From the NCBI RefSeq assembly GCF_001548395.1, contig NZ_AP017367.1, forward strand, positions 1,463,001-1,527,000: a DNA stretch of 64,000 nt, read 5' to 3'. Numbering within the stretch: position 1 is the first letter of the stretch; each line of letters opens with the position of its first letter. The stretch comes from Leptolyngbya sp. O-77. GTDB taxonomy: Bacteria > Cyanobacteriota > Cyanobacteriia > Elainellales > Elainellaceae. The translations under genes were made by a program, and so were the position numbers. Below are positions 54,684 to 63,869 of this stretch, piece by piece. The notes below the pieces were generated by a model. That model did no database searches and was not told the DNA's origin. It saw only the letters and a list, made by a program, of their open reading frames with translations.

Positions 54684-54885
54684 TCCACCAGGAAACCCCT
54701 CTCCAGTTCGAGGATTTTTTTTCAAGCAGCATTTCTTACTATGGTTTTGAGCGGAGTCTTAGTTGTCATGCGAGGGTAGCCGCAGCCAGAGTGACATGCG
54801 ATTGCTTCCCTCATACTCAACCCTTCTAAGGATCTAAAGAAGCCCTCTAACTCAATGCTGGCAACGGGTAGGATCACTTAAGTTT

Positions 54886-55748
54886 TTACCAAAGCTTCTC
54901 GAAATCATCCTGCTCTGATTGAAGGAAACGCAAAAACTCTTGGTTTTTTGAATCGGGCTGGTCTGGAAATAACGTGGTTGTCCAGCTTTGTCATGAGAAA
55001 TCGCGCGAAATGTGCTGTGGCGGATAGTTCCCTGAATGTAGCGAGCGTTCCACGCTCGATCAAACCGCAGCAGCAGCTTGGCAGGGCGCTAATAGTCAAA
55101 CCCCCAAGCGTCATCTAGCGCCGTTTGCACACCCTCTGGACTGGGCAAGGCATTGGTCTAGAAGGCGGCCCGCAGCGCTGGGGGAACCAGGGGCGTTTCC
55201 CAGGTTAAAACTTTGAGCGATTCAATTCGATCCAGACGATAGTTCCGCCAGTCGAACGGGCTGCTTGCCTTTGGGTGGTCCACTGGGTCGACAAGTGGCG
55301 CATTGGGCACGTTTCCCCGGGCACACAGGTAGGGAGCACGCTGATAGTAGTAAATGCACACGGGATACACCACTAGCGCGATCGAGGATGACTGCCCTGC
55401 GCTGCGATAGAGGATTTGGAGGGGCGGCACTGGAGTTTGTTGCCAGAGTGCCTGTAGCGGGTGCTGCCACTCATCCACGCGGTCGATTTTCTCCAGCGGC
55501 ACGACATATTCCAAATGAATGAAAAAGCGCCGCTGACCGCTGATGGCGTGGGATAGATTGTCAGCGATCGCCACCAAATCTGGCTGAGTCAGAAAGTCAG
55601 ACCGGAGGGACGAAGCGTGAGCGGTTTCCTCCCATAGCTCTACCGAAACTAGATGGCTAGGAAACTCGCTTACGCGGCGATAGCGTTGCCCGACCTGCCG
55701 CAGAAAGCCTTTTGCCAACCTCACCTGAGGGCGATCGCTCTGATTCAC
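54886..55748 (-). pseudogene. Decayed WYL-type regulator (TIGR03985-like, CRISPR-associated family)
   Basis: From GTG 55748 an open frame of 196 residues ends at TAG 55158-55160, but the same frame keeps coding-like sequence past it: ALDDAWGFDY, a second TAG, then RPAKLLRFDRAWNARYIQGT and IRHSTFRAIS. Together with DWRNYRLDRIESLKVLTW before the first stop, this resembles the WYL-type domain of a cyanobacterial family often labelled CRISPR-associated TIGR03985. After FRAIS the frame seems to shift; another frame reads QPDSKNQEFLRFLQSEQDDF to a TAA at 54886. The N-terminal DNA-binding part is not evident. No CRISPR array or cas gene is nearby. Family assignment is from recall. Confidence 0.5.
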
Positions 55749-56020
55749 AGCACTCTTGAGGAAACAGTGGAGGTGCTACAGACAGAACCTTACCTTGAAC
55801 TGGTCGCTGGCCCCCGGACGACTAGCACATCGCCAAACATCCCTGGCATTCTTCTCGCTGAGACATTAAGCCGCCGTTTTCCCTTCATGAACTTTGCATA
55901 TTAATCCGGTTCTGAGTCCTTGACAGCGTAAACAGCAGAAGAAAGCGTGCCCCCCTTACGGTTTTTTCGGATAACTTCCGTAAACGCTGGTGTCTTTTCT
56001 GCCAAGTTCCTGCACCGGTG

Positions 56021-56188
56021 GCATTCAATCGACCGTTAAACAAATTGGGCAGCGAATCAAGATATCGGGGGCGCAGTGGGACAAATATGCAGTGGGACAA
56101 AGATAACGTCCCACAGGTGCTAAAGCAGCGTTGTGCCTACCTCAATGGGAAATTCTCAAGATGAGTCTTGCAAAACTGGGATGCACTC
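56021..56188 (+). mobile_element. Remnant of ISKra4-family element (right end only)
   Basis: 168 bp matching the last part of the element at 13,870-14,032, ending with the same terminal repeat (GGGATGCACTC). It has the extra G missing in the full copy, plus an internal duplication of GCAGTGGGACAAA absent from it. The left part is lost. It lies between the decayed regulator and gmd. The flanking spacer, 55749-56020 and 56189-56509, shows no gene. Confidence 0.85.
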
Positions 56189-56509
56189 GTTCAATAGCTT
56201 GGATTTAAAAGCACTTTATCCGGATTTCTGATTCTTTTTAAGAAAGATTACTTAACAGACTTCAAGCCATAGGATTTGGGCACTGGCTTGATCAGAGTTG
56301 TTTCATAGATAGCCATCTGGCACATAGAGACCTTAATGCATAGTTAGTGGATTAAGAGTTAAACAGTTCAAGAACAATAGTTCGGAAGATAGGAGTAGAA
56401 GCAAAACAGAACTGAGGGCGATCGCCACCTGCTGCAATTGAGCTTCTATCAGTAGAGATACATACAGAAGCAAAATATCAGTCTTACTGCTAACAATACG
56501 AGGCCATTC

Positions 56510-57592
56510 ATGACCTACAAAAAGCACGCACTGATCACCGGCATCACAGGACAAGACGGGTCATACCTAAGCGAGTTGCTACTCGAAAAAGGCTACGAAG
56601 TCCACGGCATCATCCGCCGCACCTCCACCTTCAACACCGACCGCATCGACCATATTTACGAAGATCCGCACAGCGAAAGCGCCCGCCTGTTTCTGCACTA
56701 CGGCGACCTGACCGACGGCACCACCCTGCGGCGCATCCTCGAACAAGTGCAGCCCCACGAAATCTACAACCTAGGTGCCCAATCCCACGTGCGCGTCAGC
56801 TTCGATGCCCCCGAATACACCGCCGATGCCGTCGGCATGGGCACCCTGCGAATCCTGGAAGCCCTGCGCGACTACCAGCAGCGCACCGGCAACGAAGTGC
56901 GCTTCTACCAAGCTGGCTCCTCCGAAATGTACGGCAAAGTGCAAGCCGTGCCGCAAACCGAAACCACCCCCTTCTATCCCCGCAGCCCCTACGCCTGCGC
57001 CAAAGTCTACGCCCACTGGCAAACCGTCAACTACCGCGAATCCTACGGCTTATTTGCCTGCAACGGCATCCTGTTCAACCACGAATCCCCCCGCCGGGGC
57101 GAAACGTTTGTCACCCGCAAAATCACCCGCGCCGTCGCCCGCATCGTCGCCGGACAGCAACAGAAACTCTACATGGGCAACCTAGATGCCAAACGCGACT
57201 GGGGCTACGCCAAAGACTACGTGCAAGCCATGTGGCTGATGCTGCAACAAGAACAGCCCGACGATTACGTCGTCGCCACCGGCGAAACCCATGAAGTGCG
57301 GGAATTCCTCGAACTCGCCTTCGGCTACGTCAACCTCAACTGGCAAGACTACGTCGAGTTCGACGAACGCTACCTGCGCCCCGCCGAAGTTGACCTGCTG
57401 ATTGGCGACCCCAGCAAAGCCAAAGCCAAACTCGGCTGGCAGCCCAGCGTCAGCTTCGAGCAGTTGGTCTACCTGATGGTGGAAGCCGACCTCAAAGCCC
57501 TGGGACTGATCCCGCTCAACGGCAACAGCGCCCAGCCCGCGCTCGATACGGCCACCATTCGGCAAACCGCAGGCAGCAGCACGTCGCTGTAA
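56510..57592 (+). CDS. gmd: GDP-mannose 4,6-dehydratase
   Basis: Converts GDP-mannose to GDP-4-keto-6-deoxymannose, the first step to GDP-L-fucose. GITGQDGSYLSELLLEKGYE binds NADP. RRTSTFNTDRIDHIYED, NLGAQSHVRVSFD, YGKVQAVPQTETTPFYPRSP and YACAKVYAHW with Tyr-X3-Lys (about 161) follow, as does NHESPRRGETFVTRKI. A length of 360 is normal. Followed by fcl after a heptamer-repeat spacer. Confidence 0.96.
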   Translation: MTYKKHALITGITGQDGSYLSELLLEKGYEVHGIIRRTSTFNTDRIDHIYEDPHSESARLFLHYGDLTDGTTLRRILEQVQPHEIYNLGAQSHVRVSFDAPEYTADAVGMGTLRILEALRDYQQRTGNEVRFYQAGSSEMYGKVQAVPQTETTPFYPRSPYACAKVYAHWQTVNYRESYGLFACNGILFNHESPRRGETFVTRKITRAVARIVAGQQQKLYMGNLDAKRDWGYAKDYVQAMWLMLQQEQPDDYVVATGETHEVREFLELAFGYVNLNWQDYVEFDERYLRPAEVDLLIGDPSKAKAKLGWQPSVSFEQLVYLMVEADLKALGLIPLNGNSAQPALDTATIRQTAGSSTSL

Positions 57593-57596
57593 AGAA

Positions 57597-57732
57597 AGAA
57601 GAACGAAAAACGAAAAACGAAAAACGAAAACCCGCTCTTCCCTCTTCCTTCTTCGTTCTTCCTTCTTCCTTCTTCCCTCTTCCTTCTTCGTTCTTCCTTC
57701 TTCCCTCTTCCCTCTTCCCTCTTCCCTCTTCC
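57597..57732. repeat. CTTCCTT/CTTCGTT heptamer repeat array
   Basis: About 14 units of CTTCCCT, CTTCCTT or CTTCGTT, preceded by CGAAAAA units, fill the whole gmd-fcl gap. STRR family as at 3222-3292 and 34533-34630. Confidence 0.85.
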
Positions 57733-57736
57733 CCCC

Positions 57737-58690
57737 ATGCCCCTCTCCTTCTCCAACCAACGGATTCTCGTCACGGGCGGTGCCGGGTTCCTCGGCAAGC
57801 AAGTGGTTGACCAACTCATCAAAGCTGGAGCTGACCCCGCCAAGATTACGGTGCCCCGTTCTCGCGACTATGACCTGACTCAGATGGAGGCGTGCCGTCG
57901 CGCCGTTGACCAGCAGGACATTGTGATTCACCTGGCGGCTCATGTGGGCGGCATCGGGCTGAATCGCGAAAAGCCTGCGGAACTGTTCTACGACAACCTG
58001 ATGATGGGGGCGCAACTGATTCATGCGGCGTATGAAGCGGGGGTCAAAAAGTTTACCTGCGTGGGCACGATTTGCGCCTATCCCAAGTTCACCCCGGTGC
58101 CGTTCAAAGAAGACGACCTGTGGAATGGCTATCCCGAAGAAACCAATGCCCCCTATGGCGTGGCCAAGAAGGCGCTGCTGGTGCAGCTTCAGGCGTATCG
58201 GCAGCAGTATGGCTTTGATGGCATCTATCTCCTGCCGGTGAATCTATATGGGCCAGAGGATAATTTTGACCCGCGCAGTTCTCATGTGATTCCGGCGTTG
58301 ATTCGCAAGGTGCATGAGGCGCAGTTGCGGGGCGATAGGACGATTCCGGTGTGGGGCGATGGTTCGCCGACGCGGGAGTTTCTCTATTCCACTGATGCGG
58401 CGCGGGGCATTGTCATGGGGACGCAGTTCTATGAGGAGAGTGAGCCTGTGAATTTGGGCACTGGCTATGAAATCTCTATTAAGGACTTGATTACTCTGAT
58501 TTGTGAGCTGATGGGCTATGACGGGGAACTGGTTTGGGAGACGGATAAGCCCAATGGGCAGCCCCGCAGGTGTCTCGATACGCAACGGGCGATGGATAAG
58601 TTTGGCTTTGTGGCGGAGGTGGAGTTTAGGGAGGGACTACGGAACACGATCCACTGGTATCGAAATCATGCCAGTAGAATTACAGGTTAA
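57737..58690 (+). CDS. fcl: GDP-L-fucose synthase
   Basis: Epimerises and reduces the gmd product to GDP-L-fucose. VTGGAGFLGKQVVDQL at the start, HLAAHVGGIGLNREKPAELF (about 77), GTICAYPKFTPVPFKEDDLW (about 112), YGVAKKALLVQLQAYRQQYG with Tyr-X3-Lys, and NLYGPEDNF are family marks. The 317 residues match the usual length. The ATG directly follows the repeat array, so the leader is built of repeats. Confidence 0.95.
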   Translation: MPLSFSNQRILVTGGAGFLGKQVVDQLIKAGADPAKITVPRSRDYDLTQMEACRRAVDQQDIVIHLAAHVGGIGLNREKPAELFYDNLMMGAQLIHAAYEAGVKKFTCVGTICAYPKFTPVPFKEDDLWNGYPEETNAPYGVAKKALLVQLQAYRQQYGFDGIYLLPVNLYGPEDNFDPRSSHVIPALIRKVHEAQLRGDRTIPVWGDGSPTREFLYSTDAARGIVMGTQFYEESEPVNLGTGYEISIKDLITLICELMGYDGELVWETDKPNGQPRRCLDTQRAMDKFGFVAEVEFREGLRNTIHWYRNHASRITG

Positions 58691-59704
58691 CTGGATATAG
58701 GTTGATTAAGATTCGGTAAAGTTTAGCTTGAGGTCTGTAGCTTAAGGTCTGTATTGCTAGAACAGCCTAAAGCAGGCGCGAAAGATTGACACGGGAAGAA
58801 TCCGACGTAATCGGAGTCTATCCAACGGGCACTGGATACTGTGATCCCTTTCAGGATATTTGCGTAATGTAAATTGTGTAAAAATAGCGGAGTCAGGTGA
58901 AACTTCGAGCTTTTTTCTGTAGAATTACGGAAGTATCTATCAAGCTATCTTTACAAGAGCAAGGTCATCTCCGCTGGTTTCATTCACTAGGGTTATCTAT
59001 CCAGTTTCCTAATCTTGGGATCTTCCTGTATCTACCGCTTCATCTCTCTTGTAAACCGTTTCAGATGTTGTGCTAGCAAGGTTGTCGATCGTGCGATCGC
59101 CCTATTCAGAAAGCTTGAGATTTTTTGAGCGGTTTTGAACCTAAAGTAAAAGCGCCGCCAGCATTTACCTTATAAAGCATCTGCCCTATAAAGCATCTAT
59201 CTCTACATCAAGCTTTGGCTGCTTTTTCAATGCCTGCCGCATCTGCCAGTCGTGAAGGGGCTTATATCAATTCTCGATTTTAGATTTGCGATTTTGGGAT
59301 TGCCGGTCAAGCGTCTGTGGAGCTTCCAGTAATTTTATTCGCAGCGCTACGGGCGAAAGTTGATCATTGAGCATTAACCGGGTCTTGAACCTACAATGAG
59401 CGCTCCATCGCGCATGAAACTACATGAAGTCATGAGCAAGCGGCTCCTGCTTTTCCAGTAGCTCTACTGACTTATTTTCATTTACCGCTCTCTTTAGTCA
59501 TCTACTACTCTCGCTCATCTACCACTCTACTGAGAGTTATCAGATAGGGAAAGCTTTGTCATTTCATTTTGATAGGCCCATCTAGCTTTGGTTGAATGCA
59601 AAGCGCCTTTTAAGCGCCCAATCGGATCAGGGAATTACTGCAACTGGATAGTGAGCATCTCCACATCAATTCACGAAGTTCAGTCTATCCTGAAGTGTTA
59701 AATT
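58691..59704. other. 1-kb gene-free region
   Basis: No gene found. It holds a duplicated GGTCTGTA (58,730-58,757), a TATAAAGCATCT duplication (59,171-59,198), a copy of the TTTTAGATTT repeat (59273-59302) and a pyrimidine-rich ACTACTCTCGCTCATCTACC stretch (59,502-59,530). It may hold promoters or decayed sequence. Confidence 0.35.
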
Positions 59705-60502
59705 ATGATGTCCCCAATAAAGCCTCCGACACAGAATGTGATTGGGTTTCCAGTTACATCTCTTAGCTTTCATGAACAGATAGATTGGATGCTGGAATGG
59801 GCCTCGCAGCGCTTGAGTAAGACTGTCTGCGTTGCCAATGTGCATATGCTAATGGAAGCAACTTGGAACAAAGAGTTTGGCGCTATTTTGTCGGGCAGCG
59901 ATATGGTAACGCCAGATGGAATGCCGCTCGTTTGGTTGATGAGCTGGATGGGGCGCTATCGGCAAGACAGAGTGGCTGGCATGGATATTATCTTGAGGCT
60001 TTGTGAGCGATCGCCCTCTCGAAACGTCAGCATCTTTTTCCTGGGTTCTGACGAAAACACCTTGCAAAAAATGTGCCAACGGCTGCGCCACGAATTTCCA
60101 AATCTGGAGATTGCAGGCATGGAGCCGTTACCCTTTCGCCCGCTTACTCCTCAGGAAGATGAAAACATTACGCGACTAATCAACGAGAGCGGTGCAGGGA
60201 TCGTGATGGTGTCGTTGGGCTGCCCAAAACAGGAGCAATGGATCAGCAATCATAAGGACAAAGTGAACGCCGTGATGATTGGGCTGGGCGGGGCATTTCC
60301 TGTCTATGCAGGGGTGCAAAAGTGGGCACCGGAAATAGTTAGGCGATCGGGCTTTGAGTGGCTCTATCGCTTGATTCAAGAGCCAGGACGATTGTGGAAA
60401 CGTTATGCAAGGACAATTCCGCCATTTGCAGTTTTAGCACTGTTGCAAGTTGTGAGTACGCTGAGTCGTGAGGACATGAGCCTGCAAACCCGCAGCAGAT
60501 AG
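59705..60502 (+). CDS. WecG/TagA/CpsF family glycosyltransferase
   Basis: A 265-residue GT26 enzyme that adds N-acetylmannosamine(-uronate)-type sugars to a lipid-linked acceptor. CVANVHMLMEATWN and SDMVTPDGMPLVWLM contain the Thr and Asp of the active site. GLGGAFPVYAGVQKWAPEIV and GFEWLYRLIQEPGRLWKRY are the conserved C-terminal blocks. The last helix, likely membrane-associated, targets it to the inner membrane face. It fits with nearby surface-sugar genes. A second ATG lies at 59708. Confidence 0.92.
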   Translation: MMSPIKPPTQNVIGFPVTSLSFHEQIDWMLEWASQRLSKTVCVANVHMLMEATWNKEFGAILSGSDMVTPDGMPLVWLMSWMGRYRQDRVAGMDIILRLCERSPSRNVSIFFLGSDENTLQKMCQRLRHEFPNLEIAGMEPLPFRPLTPQEDENITRLINESGAGIVMVSLGCPKQEQWISNHKDKVNAVMIGLGGAFPVYAGVQKWAPEIVRRSGFEWLYRLIQEPGRLWKRYARTIPPFAVLALLQVVSTLSREDMSLQTRSR

Positions 60503-60606
60503 CTAGGAGGATTTGTCAGACGCTATCAGCCAACGGTTCGGTGCAGCAGGTGCAGCAGCAGTTGTCGCAACCTTTAGCCTGGCCCAAGAATCCAGCCCAA
60601 GCGGTT

Positions 60607-61986
60607 TCAGGTAGCCAGATGGTTATGACACGCTGCGACGAACCGGGCCGCTACCTCCGGCCGCGCTCCCCAGTGGACATGCAGATAAGAGGCGTGCAGG
60701 GTGGGCGACTGCCAGCCTTCGAGAACGGCAGGGCTTTGGGGGGCGTAGGGTCGCAGGTGATAGAGCGGGTTTTCGGATGAGTGAGTCAGGTGTGATCGGT
60801 GAAACTCGTGCCCCCAAAGCGTTTCGCCTTGGCGATAGAGAAAGGTGTTTTGCTGGGCGATCGCCCGTCGATAGCCCAGTGTCAGTTGTTTGCCCATGAC
60901 CGCTGCTGTCGGCAAAACGCCCGCCGTCTCCCAAGCGTTTCCGTCAAAATCCACAATGCTCTGGCTCAGATACATTAGCCCGCCGCACTCTGCATAGGTT
61001 GTCAGCCCTGACTGAATTGCGGCCCTCACTGCTGCCAGCGCCGCTGCGTTTGCTGCCAATTCTGCGGCAAACACCTCCGGGAACCCGCCACCGAAGTACA
61101 GCCCACCTACGCCCTCTGGCAAGGCGGTATCTTGCAGTGGACTCCAAAACACCAGTTCAGCGCCCAACTGCTCCAGCAGTTCCAGGTTATCGGCATAGTA
61201 GAAGCTGAAAGCGCGATCGCGGGCGACGGCCAGCCGGGTTTTAGATTTTGGATTTTGGATTTTGGCATCGACGGCGGGGCATTGGCCAGGGCGGCGTTTT
61301 GTCTGGCTGGTTTTGAGTAGGGGGCGTAGTTGGTTCCAGTCGAAGCTGGTTTCTGCTAAGGATGCGAGGCGATCGCACAATTTTTCCCAACGCTGGCAGT
61401 TCGTCTGTGGGCACGAGTCCCCAAGTGGCGACCGGGGAGGGGTGATTTCGTCTTGGCGACGCAGCACGCCGAGGATGGGCAAGCCCAGCGGCTCCAGTGC
61501 CTCTTTGAGCAGGGTGAGATGGCGATCGCTGCCCACCCGATTTAGCACCACGCCTGCTATGTGCAAACGCAGGTCAAAGCTGCGATATCCGTGGGCGATC
61601 GCCGCTACGGAGCGCGACATGCGGGCACAATCCAGCACCAGCAGCACGGGCAGGTTCAGCAGCCGCGCCATTTGGGCCGTGCTGGCTACGTCTTCGCGGC
61701 CGCTGACCCCATCGAATAGCCCCATCACCCCTTCGATCAGGGCAAATTCTGCGTCCTGACTTGCAGCGGCAAAGCACTGCTGCACATAGGTTTCGGAGGT
61801 CAGCAGCGGATCGAGATTGCGGCAAGCGCGACCGGTAATAAACTGATGAAACATGGGGTCGATGTAATCTGGCCCCACTTTGAACGACTGGACGCGATCG
61901 CCCCACCGGGTCAACGCCGCTAGCAGTGCCATCGTCACCGTGGTCTTGCCTACGCCGCTGCGTTCTCCCGCCACCACTAGCGCCAT
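60607..61986 (-). CDS. cobB: Cobyrinic acid a,c-diamide synthase
   Basis: Amidates cobyrinate at the a and c side chains with glutamine and ATP in cobalamin synthesis. N-terminal P-loop ALVVAGERSGVGKTTVTM, GPDYIDPMFHQ (about 40), NLDPLL and the glutaminase half with LYFGGGFPEVFAAELA and Cys in TYAECGGLMYLSQ (about 325), ending with HVHWG. Between the halves, AVDAKIQNPKSKTRLAVARD contains KIQNPKSK, encoded by an AT-rich dispersed repeat (61239-61265), so the linker has gained repeat-derived residues without losing the frame. Confidence 0.94.
   Translation of the reverse strand: MALVVAGERSGVGKTTVTMALLAALTRWGDRVQSFKVGPDYIDPMFHQFITGRACRNLDPLLTSETYVQQCFAAASQDAEFALIEGVMGLFDGVSGREDVASTAQMARLLNLPVLLVLDCARMSRSVAAIAHGYRSFDLRLHIAGVVLNRVGSDRHLTLLKEALEPLGLPILGVLRRQDEITPPRSPLGDSCPQTNCQRWEKLCDRLASLAETSFDWNQLRPLLKTSQTKRRPGQCPAVDAKIQNPKSKTRLAVARDRAFSFYYADNLELLEQLGAELVFWSPLQDTALPEGVGGLYFGGGFPEVFAAELAANAAALAAVRAAIQSGLTTYAECGGLMYLSQSIVDFDGNAWETAGVLPTAAVMGKQLTLGYRRAIAQQNTFLYRQGETLWGHEFHRSHLTHSSENPLYHLRPYAPQSPAVLEGWQSPTLHASYLHVHWGARPEVAARFVAACHNHLAT
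61239..61265 (-). repeat. AT-rich repeat inside cobB
   Basis: TTTTAGATTTTGG followed by two ATTTTGG units within the coding sequence, 27 bp and so frame-neutral. Same family as 2241-2287 and 29428-29476. Confidence 0.75.
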
Positions 61987-62064
61987 TGTTACATCCCAGC
62001 TACGTCACTATAGCGTCATTTTAGCGTTCGGTAGATGGGATGGCGGGCGTGCGCCTTTGCATCT

Positions 62065-62790
62065 TTAGTCGATGTTTTGGAATGATTCATCCCGACGAAT
62101 TTCCAGGGAATAGCAAAAGCGATCGCCCCGTGAAATGGTTTCCCCGTAGGCAATGGGGCGATCGCCCGTGGTAAAGGCGGTGTGGCGATAGACAATCAGC
62201 GGATGTCCCAGTGGAACCTCTAAATGCAGGCTCTCTTCTGGATTGGCATAGGTGCATTCTAGGATGGCTTCGATGCGGGCGATCGCAATGCCGTGCTGCT
62301 CCAGCACTGGAAACGTCATTTGATGGGTTGAAGCGACTGCAAAAAAGGTTTCAAACGACGGCGGCACATAGGTCAAGTCCAGCGCTCCGGGTGCGCCGTT
62401 AATTTCCAGCAGTTTCTTTTGAAAATAGGCGGTGGGCGTTTCAAACAAGTGCTGAGCGACGACAGGAACCTCGACCAAACCTGCCTCCAGCCGCTTCGCC
62501 AAAAACGAAATGCCCTGCTGCGCCATGTCTGCTTCCAAAAACACCATCGGGCTAGACAGGGAGTAGGTGACCTTGCGCCGCTCCGTGACAAACACGCCCT
62601 TGCCCTGACGAGAAACGACAAGTCCCTGGCTGATGAGATTGGCGATCGCCTGTCGAATCGTCGTTCGGCTCACTCCAAACCGCTCCACTAGTTGGTATTC
62701 GCTGGGCAGTTGCTCTCCAGGCGGATAGTCGCCACCGAGAATTTGACGGCGAAGTTGTTCGGAAATCGCAAGGTGCAGCGGAGTGGACAT
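62065..62790 (-). CDS. GntR/HutC-family transcriptional regulator
   Basis: A 241-residue repressor-type protein. The winged helix is at residues 10-75 (ISEQLRRQILGGDYPPGEQL, VSRTTIRQAIANLISQGLVV) and the UTRA effector domain from about 95 to the end (KLLEINGAPGALDLTYVP, PLGHPLIVYRHTAFTTGDRP). HutC-type regulators bind small ligands such as sugar phosphates or urocanate. The ligand here is unknown. It is 78 bp upstream of cobB in the same direction, possibly in one transcript. Confidence 0.92.
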   Translation of the reverse strand: MSTPLHLAISEQLRRQILGGDYPPGEQLPSEYQLVERFGVSRTTIRQAIANLISQGLVVSRQGKGVFVTERRKVTYSLSSPMVFLEADMAQQGISFLAKRLEAGLVEVPVVAQHLFETPTAYFQKKLLEINGAPGALDLTYVPPSFETFFAVASTHQMTFPVLEQHGIAIARIEAILECTYANPEESLHLEVPLGHPLIVYRHTAFTTGDRPIAYGETISRGDRFCYSLEIRRDESFQNID

Positions 62791-62884
62791 GCTGTCAGCT
62801 GGGTAGATCGGTATGCAACCAGTCTACGAAACCAGCCAATCTACGCAAGAACAGGCCTGCAAAAAATCTGGCGGAGTGCGCCAG

Positions 62885-63217
62885 CTATTCTGGGCGAGTT
62901 GATTCTGGATGAGTTGATAGAAATTCCGCGATTAAACCAGATATAGAATCCTGTTTTTGTTTCGCTTTCTTTTGAGAATTCTGAATGCTTCGTATGCCGC
63001 CCGCCACCAGTAAGCCCGATAGCGAACCCCCCAAAATGCAAAGCCCAATATTTCGCACAGCAATGTTTCGATATTGCTCTTTTAGGGCCAATTCTTGCGT
63101 GGTTGCGGCTGAGGTCAGCGTGTTATCGTTCGTTACAACCGTCACAGATAGCCCAAAGACAACACCAGCCGTTAGCAACGAGGGAATCAAGATTGTTTTG
63201 ATGGGAGACTGGTTCAT
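62885..63217 (-). CDS. Small two-helix membrane protein of unknown function
   Basis: 110 residues from ATG 63217: MNQSPIKTILIPSLLTAGVV leads into the first membrane helix (to about residue 25), then a polar loop, then a second helix (GLCILGGSLSGLLVAGGI), then a basic and Gln/Lys-rich tail. I recognise no family. The frame is open 40 codons further upstream, but that part overlaps palindromic repeat copy D and is probably not translated. Confidence 0.6.
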   Translation of the reverse strand: MNQSPIKTILIPSLLTAGVVFGLSVTVVTNDNTLTSAATTQELALKEQYRNIAVRNIGLCILGGSLSGLLVAGGIRSIQNSQKKAKQKQDSISGLIAEFLSTHPESTRPE

Positions 63218-63869
63218 TTTTGATACACTTCGACGGGAATTTATCGACAGAGATTTTTCGCTTTCTTGCTCAGGAATGCAGTGGCTTTGGCTATATCGAC
63301 AATCAGCTACAGCATTTTTGAAGCTAGTGAGGCACACGGATGGTCAATAAGCCCTTGCCTCGTGAGGGCAGCGTGTGCCTCACCCCGCAAGAAAATGCTG
63401 TATACGGCTGAAAATCTAACATCGCACTGCTGCAACGCTGGGGTCTAACTAAGCATGTTGCTAAGCGTAGTGTAGTAATTAGCTCAGCACAATGACTGTT
63501 TTTGATGGTTGAGTTAGCCAATCTTTACAAGAAAAACAGCAGCATAAAAACTAGATGATCAATTACTCAATCTTTGCTAAATCTTGATTAAAAGCTTCCG
63601 GTTAAACTATGGTTCTGCCTGCTTAAAACGCTCAATTTGCAGTCAATCCACTTTCCGGATCTAAGGCTCTTGAGTTGAAAAAGCTATTAAACAATTAAAC
63701 ATTAATGGAGATCTATGATGGGGAGGCACAGCTTTGTCTGCGAATAGATTTGATGCTCTCCTGAGATAAGTTGCTTAATTTACACGACGTATTGAGAGTC
63801 GCAAGATACCGTCCTTGTTCACAGGCGTTGTTCCGAAAAAGTGGCGATCGCCCCCCATGTTCTAGCCTT
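63218..63869. other. Gene-free region with repeat copy D
   Basis: 652 bp: the palindromic repeat (63308-63402), then an AT-rich part (63,530-63,720) that probably has the promoter of the gene starting at 63870. No other gene is supported. Confidence 0.4.
63308..63402 (+). repeat. Palindromic 95-bp repeat element, copy D
   Basis: TACAGCATTTTTGAAGC at one end, AAAATGCTGTA at the other, with the inner pair GTGAGGCACAC/GTGTGCCTCAC. It is the reverse complement of copy A with two differences. Confidence 0.85.

Noticed and set aside
54886..55748. TAG read-through (recoding) in the WYL-like gene
   Set aside because: There is no sign of a suppressor or pyrrolysine system, the frame also appears to shift later, and the neighbourhood is decayed; pseudogene is simpler.
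57182..58024. 280-codon minus-strand frame across gmd, the repeat array and fcl
   Set aside because: Its middle is translated heptamer repeat (Glu/Arg/Lys-rich) and its ends are antisense to two certain genes.
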